From Deefgea chitinilytica (lineage in GTDB: Bacteria > Pseudomonadota > Gammaproteobacteria > Burkholderiales > Chitinibacteraceae): a DNA stretch of 64,000 bases. The notes below the pieces were generated by a model. The model saw only the letters and a program-made list of their open reading frames with translations. It was not told where the DNA came from and did no database searches. The stretch covers positions 124,001-188,000 of the forward strand of contig NZ_WOFE01000003.1 in the NCBI RefSeq assembly GCF_016881405.1. Reading direction: 5' to 3'. Below are positions 17,729-27,243 of the stretch, piece by piece (position 1 is the stretch's first letter; each line of letters starts with the position of its first letter). Position numbers and translations under genes: made by a program.

Positions 17729-19456
17729 ATGAGTATTACTTTGCATGGTTTGGGAATCGGTGGCGGGATCGCCATCGGTCACGCTCATTTGGTGTCACAA
17801 GCTGATATCGAGATTGTGCATTATCAAATTCCCCCTGAGGCCATCGCCTCGGAAGTCACACGCTTTGAAGACGCAATTCGGAGTACGCGTAAAGAGCTTG
17901 AGATGTTGTGGGGAAGCATCCCAGAAAATGCACCAACCGAGTTGGGGGCGTTTTTAAGCCTGCATATTATGCTGCTCAACGACCATACGCTGTCGAAAGA
18001 CCCCATTCAATTGATTCAAACGCAAAAATGCAATGCCGAATGGGCGTTACAACAGCAACTTGATGTGTTGCTGGCACAGTTTGATGAAATTGAAGAAGAA
18101 TACCTCCGCGAGCGCCGCACCGATGTGATTCAAGTGACCGAGCGGATTTTCAAAACGCTAGCCGGTCACGAGCCGATTTTTCATGCGCCGCATTGCGGCG
18201 GTGATGATTGCATTTTGGTGGCGCACGACTTGTCGCCGACCGATATGGTGCTGTTCAAAGACACCAATTACCGCGCCTTTATTACTGATGTGGGCGGGGT
18301 AACCTCGCATACGGCCATTTTAGCGCGTAGTTTGGATTTACCCTCGGTGCTGGCTTTGCGCCATGCACGCGAGATGATCCGCGAGCAAGAGCTGATTATC
18401 GTTGATGGTATCAACGGTGTCGTGATTATTGATCCCGATGAAACCATTCTGGCCGAGTACCGCCTGCGGCAGGGCGAATGGCAGCTCAAACAAAATGCGC
18501 TGCAAGATATTCGAACCAGCCAAGCGGTGACGCTTGACGGTACTACGGTCGAGTTGTTTGCCAATATTGAATTGCCAGAAGATTGTGATTTAGCGCTTGA
18601 AAATAGCGCATCAGGGATTGGTTTATTCCGTTCCGAATTTTTGTTTTTAAAAGAAGACGACCTACCAACTGAGGAAGAGCAATTTATCGCCTACAAAGCC
18701 GTTGCCGAGTCGATGCAAGGCCGTGCGGTGATTATTCGTACCGTTGACTTAGGCAAAGACAAAATTCCTTCGTGGCAATCGGAGAGCGAAGCGCCCAATC
18801 CAGCGCTCGGTTTGACCGGAATTCGGCTGTGTATGGCCGAGCCACAAATGTTCCGCACTCAATTGCGTGCTTTATTGCGGGCTTCGGCGTACGGCAATAT
18901 TAAATTACTGCTGCCGATGCTCTCGACGATCAGTGAGGTAAAGCAAACCCGGGCGCATTTAGACGAAGTGATGGCCGATTTACGCGCCAACGGTATCGCG
19001 TTTGATGAGCAAATTGAGCTGGGGGGAATGATTGAAGTGCCTGCTGCAGCGATGGCGGTGGGGAGTTTCTTGAATCATTTGGATTTTGTGTCGATTGGTA
19101 CCAATGATTTGATTCAGTATTCCTTGGCGGTGGATCGCAATGATGATGCAGTAAGCCATTTGTACGATCCGCTCAATCCTGGTGTGCTTCAACTATTGCA
19201 CCATGTGATTAGCACTGCCAATCGGCTTGGAAAGCCAGTATCAATGTGCGGAGAAATGGCGGGTGATCCAAGCTTAAGCCGCTTATTGCTAGGTCTTGGT
19301 CTACGCCGCTTTTCGATGTTGCCGATTCAATTGCTGAAAGTAAAACAGTTGATTTTGTCTGCTGAAATGGACTATATCAAACCAATCGTGGCGAAAATGC
19401 TGGATGCAGAAGACAGCGATCGTTTGCGTGAACTGTTACAGGAACTCAATCGATAG
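17729..19456 (+). CDS. ptsI: PTS enzyme I (phosphoenolpyruvate-protein phosphotransferase)
   Basis: A protein of 575 residues, the normal size. It autophosphorylates from phosphoenolpyruvate at His194 (GGVTSHTAILARS) and hands the phosphate to HPr. Also present are the PEP-binding signature region (SGIGLFRSEFLFLKEDD, RTVDLGKDK), the C-terminal barrel (GMIEVPAAA, FVSIGTNDLIQYSLAVDRN) and the active-site Cys loop (PVSMCGEMAGDP). It is third in the EIIA-HPr-EI cluster. Two TPR signalling genes follow on the same strand after only 55 bases. Confidence 0.96.
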   Translation: MSITLHGLGIGGGIAIGHAHLVSQADIEIVHYQIPPEAIASEVTRFEDAIRSTRKELEMLWGSIPENAPTELGAFLSLHIMLLNDHTLSKDPIQLIQTQKCNAEWALQQQLDVLLAQFDEIEEEYLRERRTDVIQVTERIFKTLAGHEPIFHAPHCGGDDCILVAHDLSPTDMVLFKDTNYRAFITDVGGVTSHTAILARSLDLPSVLALRHAREMIREQELIIVDGINGVVIIDPDETILAEYRLRQGEWQLKQNALQDIRTSQAVTLDGTTVELFANIELPEDCDLALENSASGIGLFRSEFLFLKEDDLPTEEEQFIAYKAVAESMQGRAVIIRTVDLGKDKIPSWQSESEAPNPALGLTGIRLCMAEPQMFRTQLRALLRASAYGNIKLLLPMLSTISEVKQTRAHLDEVMADLRANGIAFDEQIELGGMIEVPAAAMAVGSFLNHLDFVSIGTNDLIQYSLAVDRNDDAVSHLYDPLNPGVLQLLHHVISTANRLGKPVSMCGEMAGDPSLSRLLLGLGLRRFSMLPIQLLKVKQLILSAEMDYIKPIVAKMLDAEDSDRLRELLQELNR

Positions 19457-19511
19457 TGAGGTATTGCCATCAGGTCTTTATATTTGAGAGGCTTGATGGG
19501 GATACCCTAGT

Positions 19512-21170
19512 GTGGTTTTTGTTTTGAAGATAAGCCAATTCAGTGATGCTGCTGTCACCTCAACCGCCGATATTGACGCTTTGTTGCACAAAGCGCGGGC
19601 GCAGTATCGTGTTAATTGCCTAGAAACGCGCCAACTCGCACAAGCTGCCTATACCGCCGCCGAACAACTTAACTATCTTGCGGGGCTTGCACACGCTGAG
19701 TTTTTGATTGGCAAGGCCCAATTGATTTTACAGACCGCAGAAACGGCACTCCCTCGATTGCGCGCCGCACTCAAGCGCGTTAAACCCTTGGCTTTACCGC
19801 AATTAGAAGCAGAAATTTTGATTAGTTTAGCGACAGCACAGCAAATGCAGGGGCAATTTCATGCCGCCTTTTTGCTGTGGTTGGATGCTTTACAAAGTGC
19901 ATTGTGCGCCCAAGCACGTGAATGCTACGTTGAAGCTTATTTGGGTTTGGGCGATCTACACGTTCAGTGCGCCGAGCCGAATAAAGCTTTACACTTTTTG
20001 ACGCTGGCGGTCGAGTGGGCTGATTTATGCGCTGATCAAGATTTACGTTGTAAAGCTCGCTTGCATTTAGCTGCGGTGTTAGTCACCTTAGAGCAGTACT
20101 CGCTCGCCGAGCGTATTTTGATGTTCGCACAAACCTTGTTGATTTTACCTTTACGACGCGATTGGCAAGCTGAGATTTACAATTACCTAGGCATGATTCA
20201 TGCCGCCCAGCATGACAATGAGCTGGCATTAACGAGCTTTAATCAGGCGCTTAAAATTAATGCTGAGGCTGGTTTTTTATGGGGACAAACCCTCAATCTA
20301 CTTGGCTTGGGGCGTTTAAAAGTGAGTTTGCAAGACGCCCAAGGTGCCGAGGCTGATTTGCAGCAAGCGCTGCATTACGCAACGCAATTTAATGGTTTGG
20401 GCTTATTGCAGCAAATTCATCACCAGCTGTATCAAATCTATGAAGCACGCGGCGATTATGTGCATGCGATGATGCATCACATCGGATTTCACGATCACTA
20501 TATGAAGTTGCAGCAGCAACTGACGGCGAGCAAACTCAGTGCGGTGGATGCGCGGCGTTTAAGCCTGATTGAAATGAAACTTAAACTACTTGCCTCCGAA
20601 TTGGAAGTTACTCAGCTCAAGCAGCAGCGGCATCAAGAATCTGGGCGAATGTTGGCATTAGAGAGTGCGGCTTACCGCGATGCCCTAACCGGAGTCTATA
20701 ACCGCCGTGCGCTTGAAGAGCGGTTGCCGATCTTGATTCAGTCGGCGCAGCAAAATCAAGAAAGCCTATGGGCTATTATGATTGATTTTGACCACTTTAA
20801 GCGTGTAAATGATCATTTCTCGCATCATATCGGCGATGTTGTGCTGCGCAATGGTTGCGCGGCACTGAGCAAATTGACCCGTGAACGCGATATGTTGGCG
20901 CGTTATGGGGGCGAAGAATTTGTGCTCATCGTCACGCAGGTCGATGCAACGATGATCGGCAAAATTGCCGAGCGGATGCGTCGAGTCATCGAGCAATTAC
21001 CGTGGCAAGAGGTGCATGCTGGCTTGGAAGTCACCATTAGCTTAGGTGGTGCGCCGTGGCTGCCTGGTCAAACCTGTGAGCAATTAATGTCACGAGCCGA
21101 TCAGGCGCTCTATGCAGCCAAAGGCGCAGGTCGAAACTGCGTGCGTTTTATGGGGATCGATGATGCCTGA
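19512..21170 (+). CDS. TPR-repeat diguanylate cyclase (GGDEF)
   Basis: A cytoplasmic protein of 552 residues. The N-terminal two thirds (about 20-350) is a helical TPR array (ALTSFNQALKINAEAGFLWG and similar units). A coiled coil follows (LSLIEMKLKLLASELEVTQL), then a GGDEF domain (about 395-550) with an intact active site (YGGEEF) and an inhibitory I-site (RERD, five residues upstream), so it should make c-di-GMP with product inhibition. The start is GTG 19512, supported by GGGGAT six bases upstream; there is no better ATG. It lies just after ptsI, and the next TPR gene overlaps its end by 11 bases. Confidence 0.85.
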   Translation: MVFVLKISQFSDAAVTSTADIDALLHKARAQYRVNCLETRQLAQAAYTAAEQLNYLAGLAHAEFLIGKAQLILQTAETALPRLRAALKRVKPLALPQLEAEILISLATAQQMQGQFHAAFLLWLDALQSALCAQARECYVEAYLGLGDLHVQCAEPNKALHFLTLAVEWADLCADQDLRCKARLHLAAVLVTLEQYSLAERILMFAQTLLILPLRRDWQAEIYNYLGMIHAAQHDNELALTSFNQALKINAEAGFLWGQTLNLLGLGRLKVSLQDAQGAEADLQQALHYATQFNGLGLLQQIHHQLYQIYEARGDYVHAMMHHIGFHDHYMKLQQQLTASKLSAVDARRLSLIEMKLKLLASELEVTQLKQQRHQESGRMLALESAAYRDALTGVYNRRALEERLPILIQSAQQNQESLWAIMIDFDHFKRVNDHFSHHIGDVVLRNGCAALSKLTRERDMLARYGGEEFVLIVTQVDATMIGKIAERMRRVIEQLPWQEVHAGLEVTISLGGAPWLPGQTCEQLMSRADQALYAAKGAGRNCVRFMGIDDA

Positions 21171-22242
21171 GCGTTCCCATGAAGACCTGATCGCGCAATG
21201 TAATGAAATCGTCCGCTTGGCCGATTTGGATTACGCGGGTGCTTTATCGGCGGCCAAACAGTTTTATCAGGATTCGGTGAAAGCGCGTCTTCCGCGGCAA
21301 ATCGCGCTGGCGATGCAAACAGAAGCAAGGGTTTTGAAACGGCAGGCTGATAAGACAGCGGCGATTCGGTTGCAAAACGAAGTAATTCGCTATTTAAAAC
21401 GCGAACAATTGAATCAAGATTTGACCTCGGCTTATCGCGTGTTGGGGCAAATGCTATACGATGCGATGGCGTATTTTAAGTCCTTGGATGCGTGGCTGAA
21501 ATCGCTCGAATTAGCGGGTTTAGAGCACAACGTACAAGGTACTACCCTGGCGTATATTGGTATAGGTAAGTTCTACTATGCGCTTGGGGACTATACCAAG
21601 GCAATTCAATATCATCAGCTGGCTCAGTTAGCCGCGCAAACTCTCAATCGTGCGGCTTTGAATGCCGAGATCAATATCAATATTGCAGCTGATGCATTTC
21701 GCTTGCGCGATTTTACGCTTGCACAACAAGCGCTGGATGAGGCGCAAAAAGCACTCGAATCAGGCTACGACCGCCCGGCATGGCTAGGTGAAGTGGTGTT
21801 TTACCGCGGGATGGTCTGTTTTGAACTTGGCCAGTATGCCGAGTCGCAAGAATTTTTGAGTCGTGCTTATAGTATTTATCGAAAGTGTCGCAATTCATGG
21901 GGGGAAGCCCATGCCTTGCTCGCTTTGGGGCGTGCGTTTTTAAAGCTAGCCGAACAAGAACATGCTGTTGAGTGTTTGAGCGTGGCGTGTGAAATTTGCG
22001 AGCATCATCAGCTGATTGCGCTAGGAATCGAAGCGCATGAAATATTGGCTTATTTGTATGTTGATTTGGGCGATAATTTACAGGCTTTGCATTATCACAA
22101 ACGCTTGCATCAGTTGATTTGTCAAAGCAAATCAGAGCAACGTTCGGTATTACGCTTAAGCCGACACGCCCAGCAGCGCTTAAAAGAAATCGAAACGGCT
22201 TTTGAGTTAGCGATGCTGCAAGCTCGTTTAACCGGTGGCTAG
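21160..22242 (+). CDS. TPR-repeat protein without output domain
   Basis: A protein of 360 residues made almost entirely of TPR-like helix pairs (YIGIGKFYYALGDYTKAIQ, FYRGMVCFELGQYAESQEFL, ALLALGRAFLKLAEQEHAVE, ILAYLYVDLGDNLQALHYHK), ending in a helical segment (SRHAQQRLKEIETAFELAML). It resembles the sensory half of the preceding diguanylate cyclase and lacks a GGDEF domain, so it may be a duplicate that lost its catalytic part or a binding partner of it. The start ATG 21160 (or 21163) lies inside the 3' end of the upstream gene after TGGGGAT, which indicates coupled translation. Confidence 0.75.
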   Translation: MMPERSHEDLIAQCNEIVRLADLDYAGALSAAKQFYQDSVKARLPRQIALAMQTEARVLKRQADKTAAIRLQNEVIRYLKREQLNQDLTSAYRVLGQMLYDAMAYFKSLDAWLKSLELAGLEHNVQGTTLAYIGIGKFYYALGDYTKAIQYHQLAQLAAQTLNRAALNAEININIAADAFRLRDFTLAQQALDEAQKALESGYDRPAWLGEVVFYRGMVCFELGQYAESQEFLSRAYSIYRKCRNSWGEAHALLALGRAFLKLAEQEHAVECLSVACEICEHHQLIALGIEAHEILAYLYVDLGDNLQALHYHKRLHQLICQSKSEQRSVLRLSRHAQQRLKEIETAFELAMLQARLTGG

Positions 22243-22281
22243 TCGCGGTATAATCATCGTTTTGCTGTTGTGTTGATTGCC

Positions 22282-22947
22282 ATGTCTCGTGAAACGCTCT
22301 CTTTAAATGATGAAATGCGCTCGTATTATTTGGGTACCGCTTTGCGGGAGCCGGCGATATTGGGTGAATTGCGTGAATTCACAGCTCAGCATAAGCAAGC
22401 CAAAATGCAGCTCTCTCCAGAGCAAGGCGCGTTGCTGATTTTCTTATTGCGTTTGATTAAGGCGCAAAAATACCTCGAAGTTGGCACTTTTACCGGTTAT
22501 AGCTCGATTGCTGCTGCGTTGGCGATGGGGCCAACAGGTCGGGTGATTGCTTGTGATTTAGTCGAAGAATTTACCAAAATTGCGCAGCAATGGTGGAAAA
22601 AAGCCGGCGTTGAATCGCAAATCACGCTCAAATTACAGGCGGCGGTGTTTTCACTCGAAACGCTGGTTGCGGAAGGGCATTCTGGCACGTTTGACTGTAT
22701 GCTGATTGACGCGGATAAGCCGTATTATCCAACCTATTATGATTTTGCTTTGCAGTTGGTGCGCCCCGGCGGACTTATCATTTTGGATAATATGTTTTTA
22801 GGCGGCCGTGTCGCCAATCCGAAACCCAATCATCCGGCGAGTGTACAAATCTTGCACGACTTTAATCGCCAACTGCGTGATGACCCACGCGTTGAACACG
22901 CGATGTTGCCAGCCGGTGATGGCATGACTTTATTATTTAAGCGCTGA
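22282..22947 (+). CDS. Class I SAM-dependent O-methyltransferase
   Basis: A protein of 221 residues of the cation-dependent O-methyltransferase family (PF01596, catechol/caffeoyl-CoA type). Marks: SPEQGALLIFLLRLIKAQ, the SAM motif LEVGTFTGYSSIAAALAM, the acidic motif IACDLVEEF, and the metal-binding block DCMLIDADKPYYPTYYDFAL followed by LIILDNMFLGG. The substrate in bacteria is usually unknown. I chose ATG 22282 over an in-frame GTG at 22270. It is the last gene of this plus-strand run. Confidence 0.9.
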   Translation: MSRETLSLNDEMRSYYLGTALREPAILGELREFTAQHKQAKMQLSPEQGALLIFLLRLIKAQKYLEVGTFTGYSSIAAALAMGPTGRVIACDLVEEFTKIAQQWWKKAGVESQITLKLQAAVFSLETLVAEGHSGTFDCMLIDADKPYYPTYYDFALQLVRPGGLIILDNMFLGGRVANPKPNHPASVQILHDFNRQLRDDPRVEHAMLPAGDGMTLLFKR

Positions 22948-23246
22948 ACATCTTGCTCAGTATGATAATTTGACTCTTTGTAAAAAGGCGACTGAGCTGA
23001 CTCTGTGTTTGAGTATGTTGGTTCGCTTTGATGTTTGTCGTGGCGCTGTACGGCGTGTACGGCACTAGAAAGGCAAGGTCTGCCGGGTATCTTGCTCTAG
23101 TCTTTAATTATCAATGCCTATAGATCAATACTGTATGTCTTGCTGAGGCTATTGCTTGCACTAAGTTTTAATCAAGCCGTGTGTGCTGTGTTTGTGTAGG
23201 CCATGCTGAGGATGGCGACATGGTTCGCCATCCTTCACAACCGGGC
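22948..23246. other. Gene-free gap between convergent genes, with a hairpin
   Basis: About 300 bases with no credible ORF. A perfect 9-base stem (GGATGGCGA at 23210-23218, TCGCCATCC at 23225-23233) lies 14 bases beyond the stop of the minus-strand ABC ATPase gene. It has no U-run on either strand, so it is a weak terminator candidate or an mRNA 3'-end stabiliser. Confidence 0.5.
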
Positions 23247-24230
23247 TTATTGAATTTCTTCGATGCGGTGGCAAGCAATCATCCGACCGGCAAAAGGTCG
23301 TAGTTCTGGTACTGCCGTTTTACACGCTGTATTCGCGTATGGGCAACGGGTGTGGAAAGTACAGCCAGTTGGCGGGTTGATCGGCGATGGCAATTCGCCA
23401 ACGAGTTTGATCTTCTCGCGGCGATTTTCGGCGCGGATCGCTGGCGTTGCCGACATTAAGGCGCGCGTATACGGATGAAGTGGCTGTTCGAAAATAGTTT
23501 GTTTCGGCCCGTATTCAACGGTGCTACCAAAATACATCACCATCACATCGTCAGCGACATGCTCGACCACCGCGAGATTGTGGCTAACAAACACATACGC
23601 CGTACCGAGCTGATCTTGCAAATCCATAAATAGATTTAAAATCTGCGCCTGAATCGACACATCGAGCGCCGACGTAGGCTCGTCGGCAACCAGCACCGCC
23701 GGTTGCAACATCATCGCGCGCGCAATCGCAATCCGTTGGCGCTGACCGCCAGAAAACATATGCGGGTAGCGGTGATAATGCTCAGGCCGCAGGCCGACCG
23801 TTTTAAGCATCTCGTGTACGCGGGCTTTACGTTCTTCTGCGTTCAACTCCGTATTGAGCAGTAGTGGCTCACTCAGCATATCGCCGATGGTTTTGCGTGG
23901 ATTCAAGCTGGCGAATGGATTTTGAAACACCATCTGCACTTTCGGGCGAAGTACTTTCAGTGCGGTTTTGCCTGCAGTCGCGATGTCGACGTCATCGATT
24001 ATCAAATGACCCGATGACGGTTCTTCAATCAATGTCAGTTGGCGCGCTAAGGTTGATTTACCGCAGCCTGATTCACCGACGACCGCCAAGGTTTTACCTG
24101 CAAACAGTTCAAACGACACGTCGTTGAGTGCTTTGACTGTGGCAGTGCCTTTTAAAAAACCGCGCCCGACGTGGTAATGCCGCGATAAGTTTTTGGCGAC
24201 CAGAATTGGATTAGGAATAATTTCATTCAT
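23247..24230 (-). CDS. dppF: Dipeptide/oligopeptide ABC transporter ATP-binding protein (DppF/OppF type)
   Basis: A protein of 327 residues. It carries Walker [15 protein letters not shown] (about 55), the Q-loop region [16 protein letters not shown], the signature [15 protein letters not shown], Walker [13 protein letters not shown] and the C-terminal oligopeptide/nickel domain with its Cys-rich end ([15 protein letters not shown]) that can hold an Fe-S cluster in this family. It pairs with DppD as the ATPase heterodimer driving peptide import. Its start overlaps the dppD stop by 8 bases. Fifth and last gene of the dppABCDF order. Confidence 0.93.
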   Translation of the reverse strand: MNEIIPNPILVAKNLSRHYHVGRGFLKGTATVKALNDVSFELFAGKTLAVVGESGCGKSTLARQLTLIEEPSSGHLIIDDVDIATAGKTALKVLRPKVQMVFQNPFASLNPRKTIGDMLSEPLLLNTELNAEERKARVHEMLKTVGLRPEHYHRYPHMFSGGQRQRIAIARAMMLQPAVLVADEPTSALDVSIQAQILNLFMDLQDQLGTAYVFVSHNLAVVEHVADDVMVMYFGSTVEYGPKQTIFEQPLHPYTRALMSATPAIRAENRREKIKLVGELPSPINPPTGCTFHTRCPYANTACKTAVPELRPFAGRMIACHRIEEIQ

Positions 24231-25206
24231 GGTTAGGTATACCGTCAGAATCTAATGGTGTGAAGCAACGCACGCTGGTACCTGCTATGGGCACTAGTGG
24301 TGGTTTTTGCTCAATACAGCTTTGCGTCGCGTACGGGCAGCGTGGGCTGAGCAAGCAGCCAACGGGTCTATCGTATTGTCCCGGCACCACACCTGCGAGC
24401 GTCGCTAAACGGCGTGCGCCTTTGCTGTGCTCTGGAATCGCGCTCAGCAGTGCTTGTGTGTACGGATGGCGTGGCGCAGCAAACAGCGCGTCGGTTTTGC
24501 TGGTTTCAACGACTTCACCGGCGTACATCACCACCATCCGCTCGGCGATTTCAGCGACTACTGCCAAATCATGGGTGATTAAAATCAGCGCCATATCATT
24601 TTGCTTTTGCAAATTGACTAGCAAGTCCATGATTTGCGCTTGCACCGTCACGTCGAGCGCCGTGGTTGGCTCGTCGGCGATTAAAAGCTTGGGTTTACAG
24701 GCAATCGCCATTGCAATCATCACGCGCTGACTCATCCCGCCTGACAGTTGGTGTGGATAAGCACTGAGTCGTGATTTGGCATCAGGGATTTCAACTTGTT
24801 CGAGTAACTCCAAAGCGCGTGCGCTTAATGCAGCACCGCGTAGTGGGGTATGTTGCTTGAGCGTTTCCATCAATTGATAGCCAACGGTATACGCAGGGTT
24901 CAAGCTGGTGAGTGCATCTTGGAAAATCATCGCGATATCGCGGCCGATGATTTGGCGCTTTTGTGCGGGCTTCATGCCGATCAAGTCTTGACCAGCAAAG
25001 GTTAGCGCATCGGCAGTGACAATGCCGGGCGCGTCGATCAAGCCCATCATCGCGAGCATCGTGACCGATTTGCCTGAGCCGGACTCGCCGACAATACCGA
25101 TGATTTCACCGGTGTTGATGCTTAAATCAAGGCCAGAAACCGCTCGAAATGGATTGCTGCCCTTGCCGAAGGTGACATTTAAATTGCGGATGTCTAATAA
25201 ACTCAT
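24223..25206 (-). CDS. dppD: Dipeptide ABC transporter ATP-binding protein (DppD type)
   Basis: A protein of 327 residues. Walker [18 protein letters not shown]-loop [15 protein letters not shown], signature [15 protein letters not shown], Walker [15 protein letters not shown], and the C-terminal oligopeptide-transporter extension with Cys residues ([15 protein letters not shown]). It is partner of DppF. GAGGT lies 5-9 bases before the ATG, and only 7 bases separate it from the dppC stop, so the two are cotranscribed. Confidence 0.93.
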   Translation of the reverse strand: MSLLDIRNLNVTFGKGSNPFRAVSGLDLSINTGEIIGIVGESGSGKSVTMLAMMGLIDAPGIVTADALTFAGQDLIGMKPAQKRQIIGRDIAMIFQDALTSLNPAYTVGYQLMETLKQHTPLRGAALSARALELLEQVEIPDAKSRLSAYPHQLSGGMSQRVMIAMAIACKPKLLIADEPTTALDVTVQAQIMDLLVNLQKQNDMALILITHDLAVVAEIAERMVVMYAGEVVETSKTDALFAAPRHPYTQALLSAIPEHSKGARRLATLAGVVPGQYDRPVGCLLSPRCPYATQSCIEQKPPLVPIAGTSVRCFTPLDSDGIPNHE

Positions 25207-25213
25207 TATGACC

Positions 25214-26134
25214 TCAGGCCAGTTTTTTTAGTTTTGGATCGAGTGCATCACGCAGCCCGTCGCCCATTAAGTTCAGCGCAATCACCGTAATCAAAATCGC
25301 TAAGCCAGGCATAGTGACGACCCACCATGCGCTTTCGATGTAATCGCGTGCCGAGGCCAGCATCGTGCCCCATTCTGGTAGCGGCGGTTGTGCGCCCAAG
25401 CCCAAAAAGCCCAGCGCAGCGGCATCCAAAATCGCTGCCGAAAATCCGAGCGTTGCCTGAACGATCAGCGGTGCCATGCAGTTGGGCAGCACGGTATTGA
25501 ACATCAAACGCAATTGACTAGCTCCTGCGAGACGGCTGGCGATGACATAGTCTTTGTGTAGTTCGGTCATCGCCGAAGCGCGCGCCAAGCGCACATACGA
25601 TGGTAGTGAAACAATCGCAATCGCTAGCATGGTGTTGGTGAGGCCGGGACCTAAAATTGCGACAATTGCTACGGCTAATAAGAGCGATGGCAAGGCCAGC
25701 ATGACGTCCATCAGCCGCATAATGGCATCGCCAATTTTGCCCGGATAAAACGCAGCAATCAGGCCCAAAATCACGCCAGGAATCAGTGATAGCAGTACCG
25801 ACACCACGCCAATCGTGAGTGATAATTGCGAGCCATGCATCAGGCGCGACAAAATGTCGCGGCCTACTTCATCGGTGCCGAGAATAAACTGCCACGAGCC
25901 ACCTTCAGCCCAGACTGGCGGTTTGAGAAAAGCATCACGGTATTGCTCGATAGGGCTGTGTGGAGCCAGCACAGAAGCAAATACTGCGACTAATACTAAG
26001 CAAACGAAATACAGTAAGGCAATCAATGCACCGCGGTTGGCGCGAAACGATTGCCAAAACTCCGTCAGCGGCGACGGATGGGAAAATTGCACTTCGACGT
26101 CGGTGGTCGAAGTCGTAGAGGTCGTCGCATTCAT
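25214..26134 (-). CDS. dppC: Dipeptide ABC transporter permease (DppC type)
   Basis: A protein of 306 residues. I chose ATG 26134 because GAGGTAAG lies 7 bases upstream; earlier in-frame starts would extend into dppB. A polar N-terminus leads to the first helix ([20 protein letters not shown]) and then the periplasmic loop ([19 protein letters not shown]) that is diagnostic for OppC/DppC permeases. Five more helices carry the ATPase-coupling EAA loop ([20 protein letters not shown]). It pairs with DppB to form the membrane pore. Confidence 0.93.
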   Translation of the reverse strand: MNATTSTTSTTDVEVQFSHPSPLTEFWQSFRANRGALIALLYFVCLVLVAVFASVLAPHSPIEQYRDAFLKPPVWAEGGSWQFILGTDEVGRDILSRLMHGSQLSLTIGVVSVLLSLIPGVILGLIAAFYPGKIGDAIMRLMDVMLALPSLLLAVAIVAILGPGLTNTMLAIAIVSLPSYVRLARASAMTELHKDYVIASRLAGASQLRLMFNTVLPNCMAPLIVQATLGFSAAILDAAALGFLGLGAQPPLPEWGTMLASARDYIESAWWVVTMPGLAILITVIALNLMGDGLRDALDPKLKKLA

Positions 26135-26141
26135 ACTGATC

Positions 26142-27152
26142 TTACCTCGCGTGACGAATGCGTGGATTGATAACGCCGTACAGGATATCAACCAGCAAAT
26201 TAACAAAAATAATCATTGTGGCGATCAGCAAAATACCGCCTTGTACGACCGGGTAATCACGGCGTGAGATCGAATCGATCAACCATTTACCAATGCCGGG
26301 CCAAGAGAAAATCGTTTCAGTGAGCACTGCGCCAGCCAGTAGCGTGCCGACTTGTAGACCGATCACGGTGACGACCGGCATCAGCGCATTACGCAGCGCG
26401 TGAACCAGAATAATGCGCGAGCGCGACAGACCCTTAGCGCGCGCGGTGCGGATATAGTCTTCACGCAGTACTTCGAGCATGCTCGAACGCGTCATCCGTG
26501 CAATCACGGCCATTGGAATCGTGCCCAATACAATCGACGGTAAAATCAAATGCATCACGGCGGATTTGAATGCGCCTTCTTCGCCCGAAAGCAAACTATC
26601 AATCAACATAAAGCCGGTAACGGGTTGAATATCGTATTCAAGTGCGATTCGGCCTGAAACGGGCGTCCAACCCAGATGCACCGAAAACAGCATAATCAGA
26701 ATCAGGCCCCACCAAAAAATCGGCATCGAGTAGCCTGTGAGTGCGGCACCCATCACGGTATGGTCAATGACTGAGCCGCGTTTTGTTGCCGCGAGCATGC
26801 CAGCGGCTAAGCCACAGACGACGGCAAACAGCATCGCACAGATCGAAAGCTCAACGGTGGCGGGGAATAATTTGAGAAACTCAGCCATCACGGGTTCGTG
26901 CGTGACCATCGATTCACCGAGATTGCCTTGCAATAAATTGCGCAGATACTCCCAATATTGCACGTACAAAGGTTGATCTAAACCTAAGCGCTGCATTGCT
27001 GCGCGATAAAATTCGGGATCAAGGCGGCGCTCGCCAACGAGCAGCAACACGGGGTCGCCCGGAATCATGTGAATCAGCGCAAAGGCCAGTAGCGTAATAC
27101 CCAAAAAAGTAGGAATGGCCACTGAGATGCGCTTGAAGATAAAGCTAAACAT
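26142..27152 (-). CDS. dppB: Dipeptide ABC transporter permease (DppB type)
   Basis: A protein of 336 residues. The start ATG 27152 follows GGGGAGAG by 6 bases; an upstream in-frame start adds nine poorly conserved residues. Family marks are FIFKRISVAIPTFLGITLL (first helix), the HMIPGDPVLLLVGERR loop, the EAA loop (RSSMLEVLREDYIRTARAKG) and the end block ETIFSWPGIGKWLIDSISRR. It is the first permease gene, 91 bases after dppA with a strong stem-loop in the gap. Confidence 0.93.
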   Translation of the reverse strand: MFSFIFKRISVAIPTFLGITLLAFALIHMIPGDPVLLLVGERRLDPEFYRAAMQRLGLDQPLYVQYWEYLRNLLQGNLGESMVTHEPVMAEFLKLFPATVELSICAMLFAVVCGLAAGMLAATKRGSVIDHTVMGAALTGYSMPIFWWGLILIMLFSVHLGWTPVSGRIALEYDIQPVTGFMLIDSLLSGEEGAFKSAVMHLILPSIVLGTIPMAVIARMTRSSMLEVLREDYIRTARAKGLSRSRIILVHALRNALMPVVTVIGLQVGTLLAGAVLTETIFSWPGIGKWLIDSISRRDYPVVQGGILLIATMIIFVNLLVDILYGVINPRIRHAR

Positions 27153-27208
27153 AAGCACTCTCCCCGTGAAAGACAGCACGGGCGGTTAGACGATAAGGCA
27201 GAGAAAGA

Positions 27209-27231
27209 CCCAACCCCTGTGTGGGGTTGGG
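27209..27231 (-). other. Intercistronic stem-loop between dppA and dppB
   Basis: Perfect 9-base GC-rich stem (CCCAACCCC/GGGGTTGGG) with a 5-base loop, 12 bases beyond the dppA stop. On the minus strand it is followed by the pyrimidine-rich TCTTTCTCT, not a clean U-run. Such elements after binding-protein genes usually stabilise the upstream message or partly terminate, which makes binding protein in excess over permease. Confidence 0.7.
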
Positions 27232-27243
27232 CTCAGTAGTGAA

